Source: Corallococcus silvisoli
GTDB lineage: Bacteria > Myxococcota > Myxococcia > Myxococcales > Myxococcaceae
Assembly (NCBI RefSeq): GCF_009909145.1
Contig: NZ_JAAAPJ010000018.1
Span: 170,824-234,823 of the forward strand
Direction: 5' to 3'
DNA: 64,000 bases
The translations under genes were made by a program, and so were the position numbers. Below are positions 1 to 8,769 of the stretch, in pieces; positions within the stretch are counted from its first letter, which is position 1, and every line of letters begins with the position of its first letter. The notes beneath the pieces are model-generated. The model was not told where the DNA came from. It saw only the letters and a program-made list of their open reading frames with translations, and did no database searches.

Positions 1-1
1 G

Positions 2-1543
2 CTGGACGCGTCCGTGGCGGCGGTGAACCAGGGCGGCAAGCGCAAGGGCGCGTGCTGCGTGTACCTGGAGACGTGGCACGCGGACATCGAGGACTTCCTC
101 GAGCTGCGCGACAACACCGGTGACGAGGCCCGCCGCGCGCACAACCTGAACCTGGCCAACTGGGTGCCGGACCTGTTCATGCGCCGCGTGGAGGCCGACC
201 AGGAGTGGAGCCTCTTCGACCCGAAGGGCGTGCCCCACCTCACCGACCTCTTCGGCGACGCCTTCGAGAAGGCCTACGCGGAGGCCGAGGCGCAGGGTCA
301 GGCCGTGCGCAAGGTGAAGGCGCGCGACCTGTACGCGCGGATGATGAAGGTGCTGGCCCAGACGGGCAACGGCTGGATGACCTTCAAGGACATCTCCAAC
401 CGCAAGTGCAACCAGACGGGCCAGCCGGGCAACGTCATCCACCTGTCCAACCTCTGCACCGAAATCCTGGAGGTCACGAGCCAGGGTGAGACGGCGGTGT
501 GCAACCTGGGGTCGCTCAACCTGGGCCGCATGGTGAAGGACGGGAAGTTCGACTTCGACCTGCTGCGCTCCAACGCGATGCTCGCGCTCAAGCAGTTGGA
601 CCGCGTCATCGACCTCAACTACTACCCCATCCCCACCGCCGCGGACTCCAACCGCCGCTGGCGCCCGGTGGGCCTGGGCCTGATGGGCCTCCAGGACGTC
701 TTCTTCCAGCTGCGCCTGCCCTTCGACTCCGTGGAGGCGCGCAACCTGTCCAAGAAGATCTCCGAGGAGATCTACTACGCGGCGCTCGTCACCTCCTCCG
801 ACCTGGCGGAGCAGTTCGGCGCGCACCCGGCCTTCCCGGAGACGCGCGCGGCCAAGGGCGAGCTCCAGTTCGACAGCTGGGGCATCGTGCCGGAGGACAC
901 CCTGCGCTGGGACGCCCTGCGCTCGCGCATCATGAAGGTGGGCCTGCGCAACTCGCTGATGATCGCCATCGCGCCCACGGCCACCATCGCGTCCATCGCC
1001 GGCTGCTACGAGTGCATCGAGCCGCAGGTGTCCAACCTCTTCAAGCGCGAGACGCTGTCCGGCGACTTCCTCCAGGTGAACCGCTACCTGGTGCGCGACC
1101 TCCAGCAGCTGGGCCTCTGGAACGAGAGCACGCGCAACCGCATCAAGATGGCCGAAGGCAGCGTGCAGGACCTGACGGAGCTGCCGGAGGAGCTGCGCGC
1201 CATCTACCGCACCGCGTGGGAGGTCCCCATGCGCTCGCTGCTGGACATGGGCGCGGACCGGGGCGCCTTCATCGACCAGAGCCAGTCGCTCAACCTGTTC
1301 GTGGAGACGCCGAACATCGGGAAGCTGTCCTCGATGTACTTCTACGCGTGGCAGAAGGGGCTGAAGACGACGTACTACCTGCGCTCGCGCCCGGCGACCC
1401 GCATCGCCAAGGCCACCGTGGGACAGGGCGGCCCGACGATTGCCGCCGCGCCCGCGCCGGTGGTGTCGCAGGTCGTCACCGCGGAGGCCGAGGCCGTGGC
1501 GTGCTCGCTGGAGAACCCCGAGGCGTGCGAGGCGTGCCAGTAG
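2..1543 (+). CDS. nrdA: ribonucleoside-diphosphate reductase, large (alpha) subunit, 5'-truncated by window edge
   Basis: C-terminal part of the catalytic subunit of class I ribonucleotide reductase, which reduces ribonucleotides to deoxyribonucleotides for DNA synthesis. The frame is open from base 2, so the start lies outside the window. Counting from the first valine of the visible frame (base 14), the active-site motif SNLCTEI gives the radical Asn146, Cys148 and Glu150; Cys163 (AVCNLGSLNL) is the distal redox cysteine; TTYYLRSR near residue 455 holds the two radical-transfer tyrosines. The protein ends in CEACQ, the C-terminal cysteine pair re-reduced by thioredoxin/glutaredoxin. nrdB follows 58 bp downstream. 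The N-terminal ATP-cone and proximal redox cysteine cannot be assessed. Identification is firm. Confidence 0.97.
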   Translation: MDASVAAVNQGGKRKGACCVYLETWHADIEDFLELRDNTGDEARRAHNLNLANWVPDLFMRRVEADQEWSLFDPKGVPHLTDLFGDAFEKAYAEAEAQGQAVRKVKARDLYARMMKVLAQTGNGWMTFKDISNRKCNQTGQPGNVIHLSNLCTEILEVTSQGETAVCNLGSLNLGRMVKDGKFDFDLLRSNAMLALKQLDRVIDLNYYPIPTAADSNRRWRPVGLGLMGLQDVFFQLRLPFDSVEARNLSKKISEEIYYAALVTSSDLAEQFGAHPAFPETRAAKGELQFDSWGIVPEDTLRWDALRSRIMKVGLRNSLMIAIAPTATIASIAGCYECIEPQVSNLFKRETLSGDFLQVNRYLVRDLQQLGLWNESTRNRIKMAEGSVQDLTELPEELRAIYRTAWEVPMRSLLDMGADRGAFIDQSQSLNLFVETPNIGKLSSMYFYAWQKGLKTTYYLRSRPATRIAKATVGQGGPTIAAAPAPVVSQVVTAEAEAVACSLENPEACEACQ

Positions 1544-1601
1544 CCGCGCGCCCCGCCCTCCTTCCGCCCCATCCGTCCTTCGTAAGGGAGTCGCCGAAGC
1601 C

Positions 1602-2612
1602 ATGCTGCTCGACCCGGGAATGAACCTGACGCTGCGCCCCATGGCGTATCCCGTCTTCTTCGAGATGTACCGCAACGCCATCAAGAACACCTGGACCGTG
1701 GAGGAGATCGACTTCTCCACGGACCTGGTGGACCTGCGCTCGAAGATGACGGACGCGGAGCGTCACCTCATCCACCGGCTGGTGGCCTTCTTCGCCACGG
1801 GCGACTCCATCGTCGGCAACAACCTGGTGCTCAACCTCTACAAGCACCTGAACGCGCCCGAAGCGCGCATGTACCTGTCGCGCCAGCTCTACGAGGAGGC
1901 CCTGCACGTCCAGTTCTACCTGACGCTGCTGGACAGCTACGTGCCGGACCCGGCCGAGCGCGCCAAGGCCTTCGCCGCGGTGGACAACATCCCGTCCATC
2001 CAGCGCAAGGCGCGCTTCTGCATGAAGTGGATGGACAGCATCCAGGCGTTGGATCAGGTGCGCTCGCGCTCGGACCGCAAGCAGTTCCTGCTGAACCTCA
2101 TCTGCTTCGCGGGCTGCATCGAAGGCCTCTTCTTCTTCGCGGCCTTCGCGTACGTGTACTTCCTGCGCAGCAAGGGGCTGCTCAACGGGCTGGCCGCGGG
2201 CACCAACTGGGTGTTCCGCGACGAGAGCGCCCACATGGCCTTCGCCTTCGAGGCCATCCAGACCGCGCGCAAGGAGGAGCCGGAGCTCTTCGACGCGGGC
2301 CTGGAGAAGGACGTGGTGCAGATGCTGCGCGAGGCCGTGGAGTGCGAGACGCAGTTCGCCCAGGACCTGCTGAGCGGCGGCGTCGCCGGCCTCTCCGTGC
2401 AGGAGATGCGCGGCTACCTGGAGTACGTGGCCGACCAGCGCCTCCAGATGCTGGGCATGAGCCCCGTCTTCCACACCAAGAACCCGCTGCACTTCATGGA
2501 CCTGCAGGACGTGCAGGAGCTCACCAACTTCTTCGAGCGCCGCGTGTCCTCCTACCAGGTGGCCGTGGGCGTGGGCGCCGCGAACGACGTCGTCTTCGAC
2601 GCCGCCTTCTAG
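1602..2612 (+). CDS. nrdB: ribonucleoside-diphosphate reductase, small (beta) subunit
   Basis: Radical-generating subunit partnering NrdA. The ATG at 1602 (MLLDPGMNLTLRP) is chosen because an AGGGAG ribosome-binding site lies about 11 nt upstream and longer in-frame extensions run into low-complexity arginine codons inside nrdA. It is 336 aa, within the normal range. The di-metal ligands are all present by alignment to the E. coli pattern: Asp68 (FATGDSIVG), Glu99 and His102 (EEALHVQFY), Glu174 (CIEGLFFF), Glu208 and His211 (RDESAHMAF). Tyr106 sits four residues after His102, so this is a tyrosyl-radical enzyme rather than the Tyr-less class Ic type. Probably cotranscribed with nrdA. Confidence 0.97.
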   Translation: MLLDPGMNLTLRPMAYPVFFEMYRNAIKNTWTVEEIDFSTDLVDLRSKMTDAERHLIHRLVAFFATGDSIVGNNLVLNLYKHLNAPEARMYLSRQLYEEALHVQFYLTLLDSYVPDPAERAKAFAAVDNIPSIQRKARFCMKWMDSIQALDQVRSRSDRKQFLLNLICFAGCIEGLFFFAAFAYVYFLRSKGLLNGLAAGTNWVFRDESAHMAFAFEAIQTARKEEPELFDAGLEKDVVQMLREAVECETQFAQDLLSGGVAGLSVQEMRGYLEYVADQRLQMLGMSPVFHTKNPLHFMDLQDVQELTNFFERRVSSYQVAVGVGAANDVVFDAAF

Positions 2613-2635
2613 GCCTCCCTCCCCCGCGACAAGAC

Positions 2636-2675
2636 AAGGGCCGTGCCCCGCGAGAACAGCGCGAGGCACGGCCTT
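2636..2675. terminator. hairpin between convergent nrdB and aqpZ
   Basis: GGCCGTGCC at 2639-2647 pairs perfectly with GGCACGGCC at 2665-2673 across a 17-nt loop. An AAG before the left arm and a CTT after the right arm extend it weakly. It is placed to end both convergent genes. There is no real U-tract, so intrinsic termination is an inference from position. Confidence 0.5.
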
Positions 2676-2701
2676 CGTGCTTCAGCGCTCCACGATGCGC
2701 C

Positions 2702-3523
2702 CTAGACGGGGTGCTCGACGTCGCGCCGGCCCAGCCGCTCCCTGCGCTCCTCCAGGGTCGCCTGCTCCGCGCGCGTGGTGGTGATCTCCACCGCCGGGCG
2801 GTTCACCAGGCGGTACACCGCCGACGCGAAGGCCGCGCCCAAGAGGGGCGCGATGATGAACATCCACAACTGCCCCAACGCGGCGCCTCCCGCGAAGAGG
2901 GCCGGGCCCAGGCTGCGGGCGGGGTTCACCGAGGTGTTGGTGATGGGGATGCCCACCAGGTGGATGAGCGTCAGCACCAGACCGATGGCCAGGCCCGCGA
3001 AGCCCACGGGCGCGCGCGAATCCGTGGCCCCCAGCACCGTCAGCACCAGCAGGAAGGTGAGCGCCACCTCCGCCAGGAAGGCCGCGCCGCCGCCGTACCC
3101 CTCGGGCGACGCCGCCCCATAGCCGTTGCTGCCCAGCCCCTGCGCGCTCGCGGAGTATCCCCCCGGCGCGCCCTTCGCGATGAGCAGCACCAGGCCCGCC
3201 GCGAGGATGGCCCCCACGCACTGCGCGATGATGTAGCCCGCGGCATGACGCCGGTCGAACTTGCCCGCCATCAGCAGGCCCACCGTCACCGCGGGGTTCA
3301 CGTGGCAGCCGGAGATGGGGCCAATGGTGTAGACCATCGCCAGCAGCGACAGGCCGAAGGCGAAGGACACGCCCAGGAAGCCGATGCGGTCGCCCGCCAG
3401 CACCGCCGCCCCGACGCCGCCGAGCACCAGCACGAAGGTACCCACCAGCTCCGCCAGGTACTTCTGCATCGCATCGCCACTCGAGGGCGCCGTCCGGGCG
3501 ACCCTCACTTTCTCCTCTTGCAT
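2702..3523 (-). CDS. aqpZ: aquaporin Z-type water channel
   Basis: Inner-membrane channel of the MIP family, 273 aa. Both signature half-helix motifs are present: HVNPAVT (NPA at about 76-78) and SVNPARS (NPA at about 200-202). The stretch LIHLVGIPITNTSVNPARS supplies the selectivity-filter His188 and the Arg after the second NPA, typical of orthodox water channels rather than glyceroporins. Six hydrophobic segments are visible. The ATG at 3523 is preferred because an AGGAGG box lies 6 nt upstream. An internal ATG at 3469 (MQKYLAELVG) matches the usual family N-terminus, so the first 18 residues are an extension. It stands alone between nrdB and the salvage operon. The C-terminal tail is charged and cytoplasmic-looking. 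Confidence 0.93.
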   Translation of the reverse strand: MQEEKVRVARTAPSSGDAMQKYLAELVGTFVLVLGGVGAAVLAGDRIGFLGVSFAFGLSLLAMVYTIGPISGCHVNPAVTVGLLMAGKFDRRHAAGYIIAQCVGAILAAGLVLLIAKGAPGGYSASAQGLGSNGYGAASPEGYGGGAAFLAEVALTFLLVLTVLGATDSRAPVGFAGLAIGLVLTLIHLVGIPITNTSVNPARSLGPALFAGGAALGQLWMFIIAPLLGAAFASAVYRLVNRPAVEITTTRAEQATLEERRERLGRRDVEHPV

Positions 3524-3803
3524 GCACAGCCTCCTCACGCAGTCAGGGGCTGTGCGCTTCCGGGACCGTCCCGGACGGGCGCAAGCCGTCCCTCGGCGTC
3601 ATGGATGTCCGAAGGAGATGCTGCGCACCCGTCTGTCGTGAATCATGCATGGGCCTTCGACACGGCCGCACTGCGGCGCGTGGACAAGGCCCTCGGAGTC
3701 TCAAGGCCCCCACCCCTCGGGGAGGGACGCCCAGGCAGCCAACGGCCCCTTGCGCTGGCCCCGCGCGAAGGCGGGACACGGCGCATTCAGGGGCCCGGGC
3801 GGC

Positions 3804-4337
3804 TCAGGGGTTCTTCCAGATGCCGATGAAGGGCAGGTTCCGGTACTTCTCGCCGTAGTCCAGGCCGTACCCGACGACGAAGTGGTCGTCGATGACGAAG
3901 CCCTTGTAGTCGATGTGCACCTGGGTCCGGGCGCGCGAGGGCTTCTCCAGCAACGAGCACAGCTTGAGCGACGCGGGGTGGCGCGCCTGGAGGTTCTCCA
4001 GGAGGAAGCTCATGGTGAGCCCCGTGTCGATGATGTCCTCGATGATGAGCAGGTGCTTGCCCGCCATGGGCTTGGACACGTCCGTGGTGATGCGCACCTC
4101 GCCCGTGGTCTCCGTGCCGCCGTGGTAGCTGGACACGCCCAGGAACTCCAGCGTGAGCGGCAGGTCGATGGCGCGCGCCAGGTCGATGGCGAAGAACGCG
4201 GAGCCCTTGAGCACGCAGATGAGCGTCAGCTCCTTGCCCTGGTAGTCGCGGGTGATCTGCGCGCCCAGCTCCTTCACGCGCGTTTGCACGGCCTCCTCGG
4301 AAATCAGGACACCGACATCCTTCTCGTGGAACGTCAC
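3804..4337 (-). CDS. hpt: hypoxanthine phosphoribosyltransferase
   Basis: Purine salvage enzyme converting hypoxanthine/guanine plus PRPP to IMP/GMP in the cytosol. It is 177 aa, the usual bacterial length. The PRPP-binding loop LLIIEDIIDTGLT lies at residues 96-108, and VLKGSAFF (42-49) is the family's pyrophosphate-binding turn. The start is GTG at 4337, with AGGGAG upstream. It begins 14 bp after upp ends and is the last gene of a tdk-upp-hpt operon devoted to nucleobase and nucleoside salvage. No terminator with a U-tract was found downstream. Confidence 0.96.
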   Translation of the reverse strand: MTFHEKDVGVLISEEAVQTRVKELGAQITRDYQGKELTLICVLKGSAFFAIDLARAIDLPLTLEFLGVSSYHGGTETTGEVRITTDVSKPMAGKHLLIIEDIIDTGLTMSFLLENLQARHPASLKLCSLLEKPSRARTQVHIDYKGFVIDDHFVVGYGLDYGEKYRNLPFIGIWKNP

Positions 4338-4351
4338 CGGGAACTCCCTCT

Positions 4352-5167
4352 CTACACGTAGGCGTTGTTCATGATCTCCCCGAAGCCGCCGCCGCCGGGG
4401 ACGATGTACTGCCGGTCATCCAGGCCCCGCTCCTTGTCCCAGAGCAGGCCCGGCGCGGTGCCGAACACCTCCGGAGGGGACAGGCCGCGGTCCAGCCGGA
4501 GCGCGTAGATGATGACGTCCGGGTGCTCCGTCGTCATCCGGCGCAGGTACTCCGGCGTGACGATGAGGTGGAGCGTGATGATGCGCCGGGCCCGCCCGGG
4601 CACCTTCGTCTTGTAGAGCTGGATGGCCGTGGACAGGCTGCCACCCGTGGCGCCCATGGGGTCCGGGAAGAGCACGAACGCGTCATCCACGTCCCCGCCA
4701 ATCTTCGCGCCCCCAATCTCCGACCCCACCACGGACTGGGCCGCGTCGATCATCCGGCTCATGATGATGTGGTCCTGGCGCACCAGGGAGGGGTCCACCG
4801 TGAAGTTGAGCAGGTCGTACGTCACCTGCGACGGCAGCGTGCCCGCCCGCGCGATGTTCACCGTCACCACGCGCAGCTGGGGATCCACCACCTCGCCCTG
4901 GTAGATGCCCAGGGGCGTGGAGTCGATCATCCGCGTGGGGATCGTCACCATCTTGCGCGGGAACTCCGCGTTGATGACCGTCTTCACCAGGTCCGCGTAG
5001 AGCTGCTCCACCAGCCGGTTGATCTGCGGCTGGAGCGTGCCCTTGGCGCACAGCGTGGCCAGCTGGGAGAGAAGGAACGGGTTCCCCACCAGGTGCACGT
5101 GCGGCCCATAGTGGTGGGTCATCTCATTCAGCTTGAAGGGTACGTTCGCGTACAGGGTGTCCCGCAT
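4352..5167 (-). CDS. upp: uracil phosphoribosyltransferase, long divergent form
   Basis: Makes UMP from uracil and PRPP. At 271 aa it is clearly longer than the ~208-aa E. coli-type enzyme. The PRPP loop is recognisable as FPDPMGATGGS. Two further family blocks are RMIDSTPLG with NIARAGTLPSQ, and YIVPGGGGFGE near the C-terminus, where typical enzymes have a YIVPGLGDAGDR-like uracil-binding loop. The altered C-terminal loop and longer N-terminus place it in a divergent, eukaryote-like UPRT branch (inference). It lies between tdk (33 bp upstream) and hpt (14 bp downstream) on the same strand, so it is almost certainly cotranscribed. Confidence 0.9.
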   Translation of the reverse strand: MRDTLYANVPFKLNEMTHHYGPHVHLVGNPFLLSQLATLCAKGTLQPQINRLVEQLYADLVKTVINAEFPRKMVTIPTRMIDSTPLGIYQGEVVDPQLRVVTVNIARAGTLPSQVTYDLLNFTVDPSLVRQDHIIMSRMIDAAQSVVGSEIGGAKIGGDVDDAFVLFPDPMGATGGSLSTAIQLYKTKVPGRARRIITLHLIVTPEYLRRMTTEHPDVIIYALRLDRGLSPPEVFGTAPGLLWDKERGLDDRQYIVPGGGGFGEIMNNAYV

Positions 5168-5200
5168 CGGAAGGCTCCGGCGTCTGGCGGAAGGGGGCTT

Positions 5201-5836
5201 TCAGTCGAACAGCTTCAGCGTCTGGGGAGGGCTCGCCTCCGCGGGTTCCGCCACATGACACTTGCGGCAGCGCGGCTCGTAGGCGCCCGAGGCGCCCACC
5301 ACCACCCGCTCCTCGCTTCCAATGATGCGCTGTGAACGGTTGGCGGGATTGCCGCAGACCGCGCAGATGGCCAGCTCCTTCGTCACGTACTCCGCCACCG
5401 CCATCAGCTGCGGCATCGGTTCGAAGGGGCGGCCCTGGTAGTCCTGGTCCAGTCCCGCGCAGATGACGCGCAGGCCCCGCTGGGCGAGCGCCTCGCACAC
5501 CTGCACCACCTCGCCGCCCAGGAACTGCACCTCGTCAATGCCCACCACCTGCGTGTCGGGGGACAGGTGTCGGAAAATTTCTTCAGCCCTCTCGATGGGC
5601 AGGGACGTCAATTTCAACTGGGAGTGGCTCACCACCTGCGTTTCGTCATAGCGGGTGTCGATGCGGGGTTTGAACACCCGCACCTTCTGCCGGCCGTACA
5701 GCGCGCGCTTGACGCGGCGGATCAACTCCTCCGTCTTGCCGGAGAACATCGAACCGCAAATAACCTCTATCCACCCGATATCTTTGGGGAATTGATGCAA
5801 GGGACGCTCGTCGGGGAGGGGCGGAATCGGGGCCAA
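5201..5836 (-). CDS. tdk: thymidine kinase
   Basis: Type II (TK1-like) thymidine kinase phosphorylating thymidine with ATP; first gene of the salvage operon. Walker A is GSMFSGKTEE (residues 28-37). The catalytic/Mg region GIDEVQF is present. The zinc lasso is CAVC...CRKC near the C-terminus. It is 211 aa, as expected. The start is TTG at 5836 with no convincing Shine-Dalgarno; another TTG at codon 13 (LHQFPKDIGW) would also precede the conserved core, so the exact start is uncertain. Confidence 0.94.
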   Translation of the reverse strand: MAPIPPLPDERPLHQFPKDIGWIEVICGSMFSGKTEELIRRVKRALYGRQKVRVFKPRIDTRYDETQVVSHSQLKLTSLPIERAEEIFRHLSPDTQVVGIDEVQFLGGEVVQVCEALAQRGLRVICAGLDQDYQGRPFEPMPQLMAVAEYVTKELAICAVCGNPANRSQRIIGSEERVVVGASGAYEPRCRKCHVAEPAEASPPQTLKLFD

Positions 5837-5996
5837 TCTCGGCCACGGCCTTCATCCCGTCAATTTCGTTTCCCGCCCGGCAAGCCCCCCGGCCCCCCCG
5901 CCTGCCCGGCTGCTCCCGGACAACCCCGGAAGTGCTGGCAAGGGATTTGTATAGCCCTTCCCCCGGGCAGCACGGACGGGAACAAGGGGGTCGGGC

Positions 5997-6368
5997 GTGG
6001 CGGCGACGGCGGAAGAGGTTCAGGCAGGCACTTGGTCGCAGGGGGCTTCTTTCTACACCTCACCAGCGTCGGTGGCGCTGCTGATGCTGAACCTGATGGA
6101 TGGGCTCTTCACCCTGCTCTTCCTCCAGCTGGGGGTGGCGGAGGAGCTCAACCCGGTGATGCGCGTGGCGTATGAGCAGTCACCGCTGCTCTTCATGTTC
6201 TCCAAGCTGCTCATCGTGAACGCGGGGCTGTGCCTGCTGTGCCTGCACCGCCGGCTCAAGGCCAGCCGCTTCGCCATCCGCGCGGGCGCCGTCGTCTACG
6301 CCATCATCGTCGTCTACCATCTGGCGTTCCTTGCCCACCTGGTGAGTCATTGGCCCTCCGGGGCATAG
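5997..6368 (+). CDS. small polytopic membrane protein, DUF5658-like
   Basis: 123 aa with three or four hydrophobic segments (about 25-48, 62-82, 92-116). The N-terminal helix contains LNLMDGLFTLLFLQLGVAEE followed by LNPVM, a pattern resembling the DUF5658 family; no biochemical role is known. The GTG start at 5997 has an AAGGGGG box 6 nt upstream. It is divergent from tdk and precedes spoVG by 117 bp. Family assignment rests on motif memory only; the membrane prediction is from visible hydrophobicity. Confidence 0.7.
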   Translation: MAATAEEVQAGTWSQGASFYTSPASVALLMLNLMDGLFTLLFLQLGVAEELNPVMRVAYEQSPLLFMFSKLLIVNAGLCLLCLHRRLKASRFAIRAGAVVYAIIVVYHLAFLAHLVSHWPSGA

Positions 6369-6485
6369 CGGCAGGGTGGCCAGTGAACGGTCACCCGGTG
6401 CATCAGGTAGGGGGTGCTTGCTTTTCACCGTCGGTCTGTCCCAGGCTTCCCCGTAGCTCCGGCCTTCCAGGTTCGGGGGGGGACC

Positions 6486-6785
6486 ATGAACATCACCGAC
6501 GTCCGGGTGTTTCCGGTCGAAGAGGATAAGCTCAAGGCGTACGTCACCATCACCTTGGATCACTGCTTCGTCGTGCGCGACTTGAAGGTGATCCACGGCT
6601 CCACCGGGCTTTTCATCGCGATGCCCGCGAAAAAGCGGAAGGACGGGACGTACAAGGACATCGCCCATCCGCTGAACGCGGACACCCGCAGCCAGATGGA
6701 GCGGGTCATCCTCATTGAGTACGAGAAACACCTTCACCAGGCGCAGAGCGGGACGCTCGGCCCGGTGGCAGCGGAACTCGACTAA
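6486..6785 (+). CDS. spoVG: SpoVG family protein
   Basis: 99-aa member of the SpoVG/YoaB-like family, small RNA/DNA-binding regulators first known from Bacillus sporulation and septation. The start MNITDVRVFPV is the classical N-terminus of the family. The body KLKAYVTITLD...FVVRDLKVI and PAKKRKDGTYKDIAHP match the conserved block. The ATG at 6486 is chosen because upstream in-frame codons do not resemble the family. prs follows 42 bp downstream, an arrangement also seen in Firmicutes (spoVG near prs-ctc-pth). Its role in this organism is unproven. Confidence 0.94.
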   Translation: MNITDVRVFPVEEDKLKAYVTITLDHCFVVRDLKVIHGSTGLFIAMPAKKRKDGTYKDIAHPLNADTRSQMERVILIEYEKHLHQAQSGTLGPVAAELD

Positions 6786-6827
6786 CGATCTTCCCTTCGA
6801 GGCTCGCACGGGTTAGTCAGCGCCCCC

Positions 6828-7781
6828 ATGCAGCAGCCGCGTGACTTCAAGGTGTTCGCCGGGAACTCCAACCCGGCGTTGGCGCAGCGCATCTGCGAGT
6901 ACCTCCAGCGCCCGTTGGGCAAGGCGACGGTGGACTCCTTCTCCGACGGGGAGATCCACGTCGAGATCGGCGAGAACGTACGGGGACAGGACGTGTTCAT
7001 CGTCCAGTCCACCTGCCCTCCGACGAACCATCACCTGATGGAGCTGTTGATCATGTGCGACGCCCTCAAGCGGGCGAGCGCTGGCTCCATCACCGCCGTG
7101 ATGCCGTACTACGGGTACGCGCGGCAGGACCGGAAGGTGGCGGCCCGCACGCCCATCACCGCCAAGCTGGTGGCGGACCTGCTGGAGGTCGCGGGGGTCA
7201 ACCGGGTGGTGTCCATGGACATGCACGCCGGGCAGATCCAGGGCTTCTTCAACATGCCCTCGGACCACCTCTACGGTTCGCCGGTGTTCCTGGAGGACAT
7301 GCGCAAGCGCTTCCCGGAGCCCAACGACGTCGTCATCGTGAGCCCGGACGCGGGGGGCGTGGAGCGCGCGCGCGCCTACTCCAAGCGGCTGAACACGGGG
7401 CTGGCCATCATCGACAAGCGCCGGCCGCGCCCCAACGCGTCGGAGGTGATGAACCTCATTGGCGACGTGAAGGGCAAGGACGCCATCCTGGTGGACGACA
7501 TGGTGGACACCGCGGGCACGCTCGCCCAGGCGGCCGCCGCGCTGAAGGACAAGGGCGCGCGCCGGGTGCTCGCCTACGCCGTGCACCCCATCCTGTCCGG
7601 CCCGGCCATCCAGCGCATCACCGACTCCGTGCTGGAGGAGGTCGTCTTCACGGACACGGTGCCGCTGGCGCCCGCCGCGAAGGCCTGCCCGAAGATCCGC
7701 GCCCTCCAGACCGACGCCCTCTTCGGCGAGGCCATCGCGCGCATCCACCGCGCGGACTCGCTGAGCTCGCTGTTCGTCTAG
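6828..7781 (+). CDS. prs: ribose-phosphate pyrophosphokinase (PRPP synthetase)
   Basis: Makes PRPP from ribose 5-phosphate and ATP, feeding nucleotide, histidine and tryptophan synthesis as well as the salvage transferases encoded nearby. It is 317 aa, the standard length. The catalytic flexible loop YYGYARQDRK is at 94-103, DMHAGQIQGFF at 131-141, and the PRPP loop ILVDDMVDTAGT at about 220-231. It is followed by a GC-rich hairpin and then rplY, giving the conserved spoVG-prs-rplY-pth order. Confidence 0.97.
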   Translation: MQQPRDFKVFAGNSNPALAQRICEYLQRPLGKATVDSFSDGEIHVEIGENVRGQDVFIVQSTCPPTNHHLMELLIMCDALKRASAGSITAVMPYYGYARQDRKVAARTPITAKLVADLLEVAGVNRVVSMDMHAGQIQGFFNMPSDHLYGSPVFLEDMRKRFPEPNDVVIVSPDAGGVERARAYSKRLNTGLAIIDKRRPRPNASEVMNLIGDVKGKDAILVDDMVDTAGTLAQAAAALKDKGARRVLAYAVHPILSGPAIQRITDSVLEEVVFTDTVPLAPAAKACPKIRALQTDALFGEAIARIHRADSLSSLFV

Positions 7782-7788
7782 CGGCGGG

Positions 7789-7809
7789 GCCGCCCGTTCG
7801 CCGGGCGGC
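7789..7809 (+). terminator. GC-rich hairpin after prs
   Basis: GCCGCCCG (7789-7796) pairs perfectly with CGGGCGGC (7802-7809) around a 5-nt loop, 8 nt after the prs stop. No U-tract follows, so it may attenuate or stabilise the 3' end rather than terminate fully. Confidence 0.45.
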
Positions 7810-7971
7810 TTGACGGCACACCCCGGGGGCTGGCATGTCCGGCCACCTCCACCGGTTCCACGGGCTTCGCAGGCCCGGGCATCGTCTTCGGGGCCCACCA
7901 TGGGGGTGGGATGCCGAGGATGCCCGACGGGCCGGTGACACCGCAGTCCCCACTGAAAAGAGAGATTCTCC

Positions 7972-8658
7972 ATGGCCACCGACAAGAGCTCCCTCGAAGC
8001 CAAGGCGCGTGAAGGTTCCGGCAAGGGCGTTGCCCGCCGCCTGCGCGCCTCGGGTCAGGTTCCCGCGGTCGTCTACGGCAAGCACCTGAAGGCGCCGCTG
8101 CACATCTCCGTGGACCCGAAGGCCATCCGCACGGCCATCAACACCCCGCACAAGCTGAACACGCTCATCCAGCTGAAGCTGGCCGGCAATGATCAGCAGG
8201 TCCTGCTGAAGGACTACCAGATGGACCCGCTCACCCGGGACATCCTGCACGCGGACTTCATCGCCGTGCGCGACAACGACCAGGTGAAGGTGAACCTGCC
8301 CGTCGTCCTCACCGGCAAGGCCGCGGGCGTGGCGGACGGCGGTCTGCTCACGCAGATCCGCCGCAACCTGGAGGTCTGGGCGCTCCCCGGCGCCATCCCG
8401 CTCCAGATTGAAGTGGACGTCACCAACCTGAAGATCGCGGAAGCCATCCACGTGAACGACGTGAAGCTCCCCGACGGCGTGTCGGTGAAGACGCACGTCA
8501 ACTACACCATCGCCGTCCTCTCCGCGCCGGAAGCGGCGGAGGCGGCCCCGGCGGCTGCCGCCGCGGCGGCCCCTGCGGCGGCCAAGGCGGGCGACGCGAA
8601 GGCGGGCGACGCGAAGGCCCCCGCGGCGGCCGCGGCCAAGGCCCCGGCGAAGAAGTAG
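7972..8658 (+). CDS. rplY: 50S ribosomal protein L25 / general stress protein Ctc
   Basis: Two-domain (TL5/Ctc-type) 5S rRNA-binding protein, 228 aa. The N-terminal L25 domain (about 5-95) includes EGSGKGVARRLRASGQVPAV and the VLLKDYQMDPLTRDILHADF block. A C-terminal beta domain (about 100-185) follows. The last ~40 residues are an Ala/Lys/Pro-rich tail with a duplicated KAGDAKAGDAKAPAAA segment, typical of low-complexity extensions in high-GC bacteria. An AGAGAG box precedes the ATG. It is followed by a strong hairpin with a T-run. Confidence 0.95.
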   Translation: MATDKSSLEAKAREGSGKGVARRLRASGQVPAVVYGKHLKAPLHISVDPKAIRTAINTPHKLNTLIQLKLAGNDQQVLLKDYQMDPLTRDILHADFIAVRDNDQVKVNLPVVLTGKAAGVADGGLLTQIRRNLEVWALPGAIPLQIEVDVTNLKIAEAIHVNDVKLPDGVSVKTHVNYTIAVLSAPEAAEAAPAAAAAAAPAAAKAGDAKAGDAKAPAAAAAKAPAKK

Positions 8659-8685
8659 TCCTCTTCCGCCGTTTCTTGTCTCATC

Positions 8686-8725
8686 GCGGGGCGGGCCTCT
8701 TCCAGGGCCTGCCCCGCCGTCTTTT
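8686..8725 (+). terminator. rho-independent terminator after rplY
   Basis: GCGGGGC plus GGGCC (8686-8697) pairs with GGCC plus TGCCCCGC (about 8706-8717), giving a stem of 11-12 bp with one mismatch. It is followed within a few bases by CTTTT (8721-8725). Located 28 bp after the rplY stop. Confidence 0.7.
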
Positions 8726-8769
8726 CCGGGCCCGGGCCATGAAGCCAGGGCCCCTCCTCGGAGCCTTCC

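Noticed and set aside
1440..1601. N-terminal extension of NrdB starting at 1440
   Set aside because: It overlaps nrdA, is a low-complexity Arg/Pro stretch typical of out-of-frame high-GC DNA, and the ATG at 1602 matches the family.
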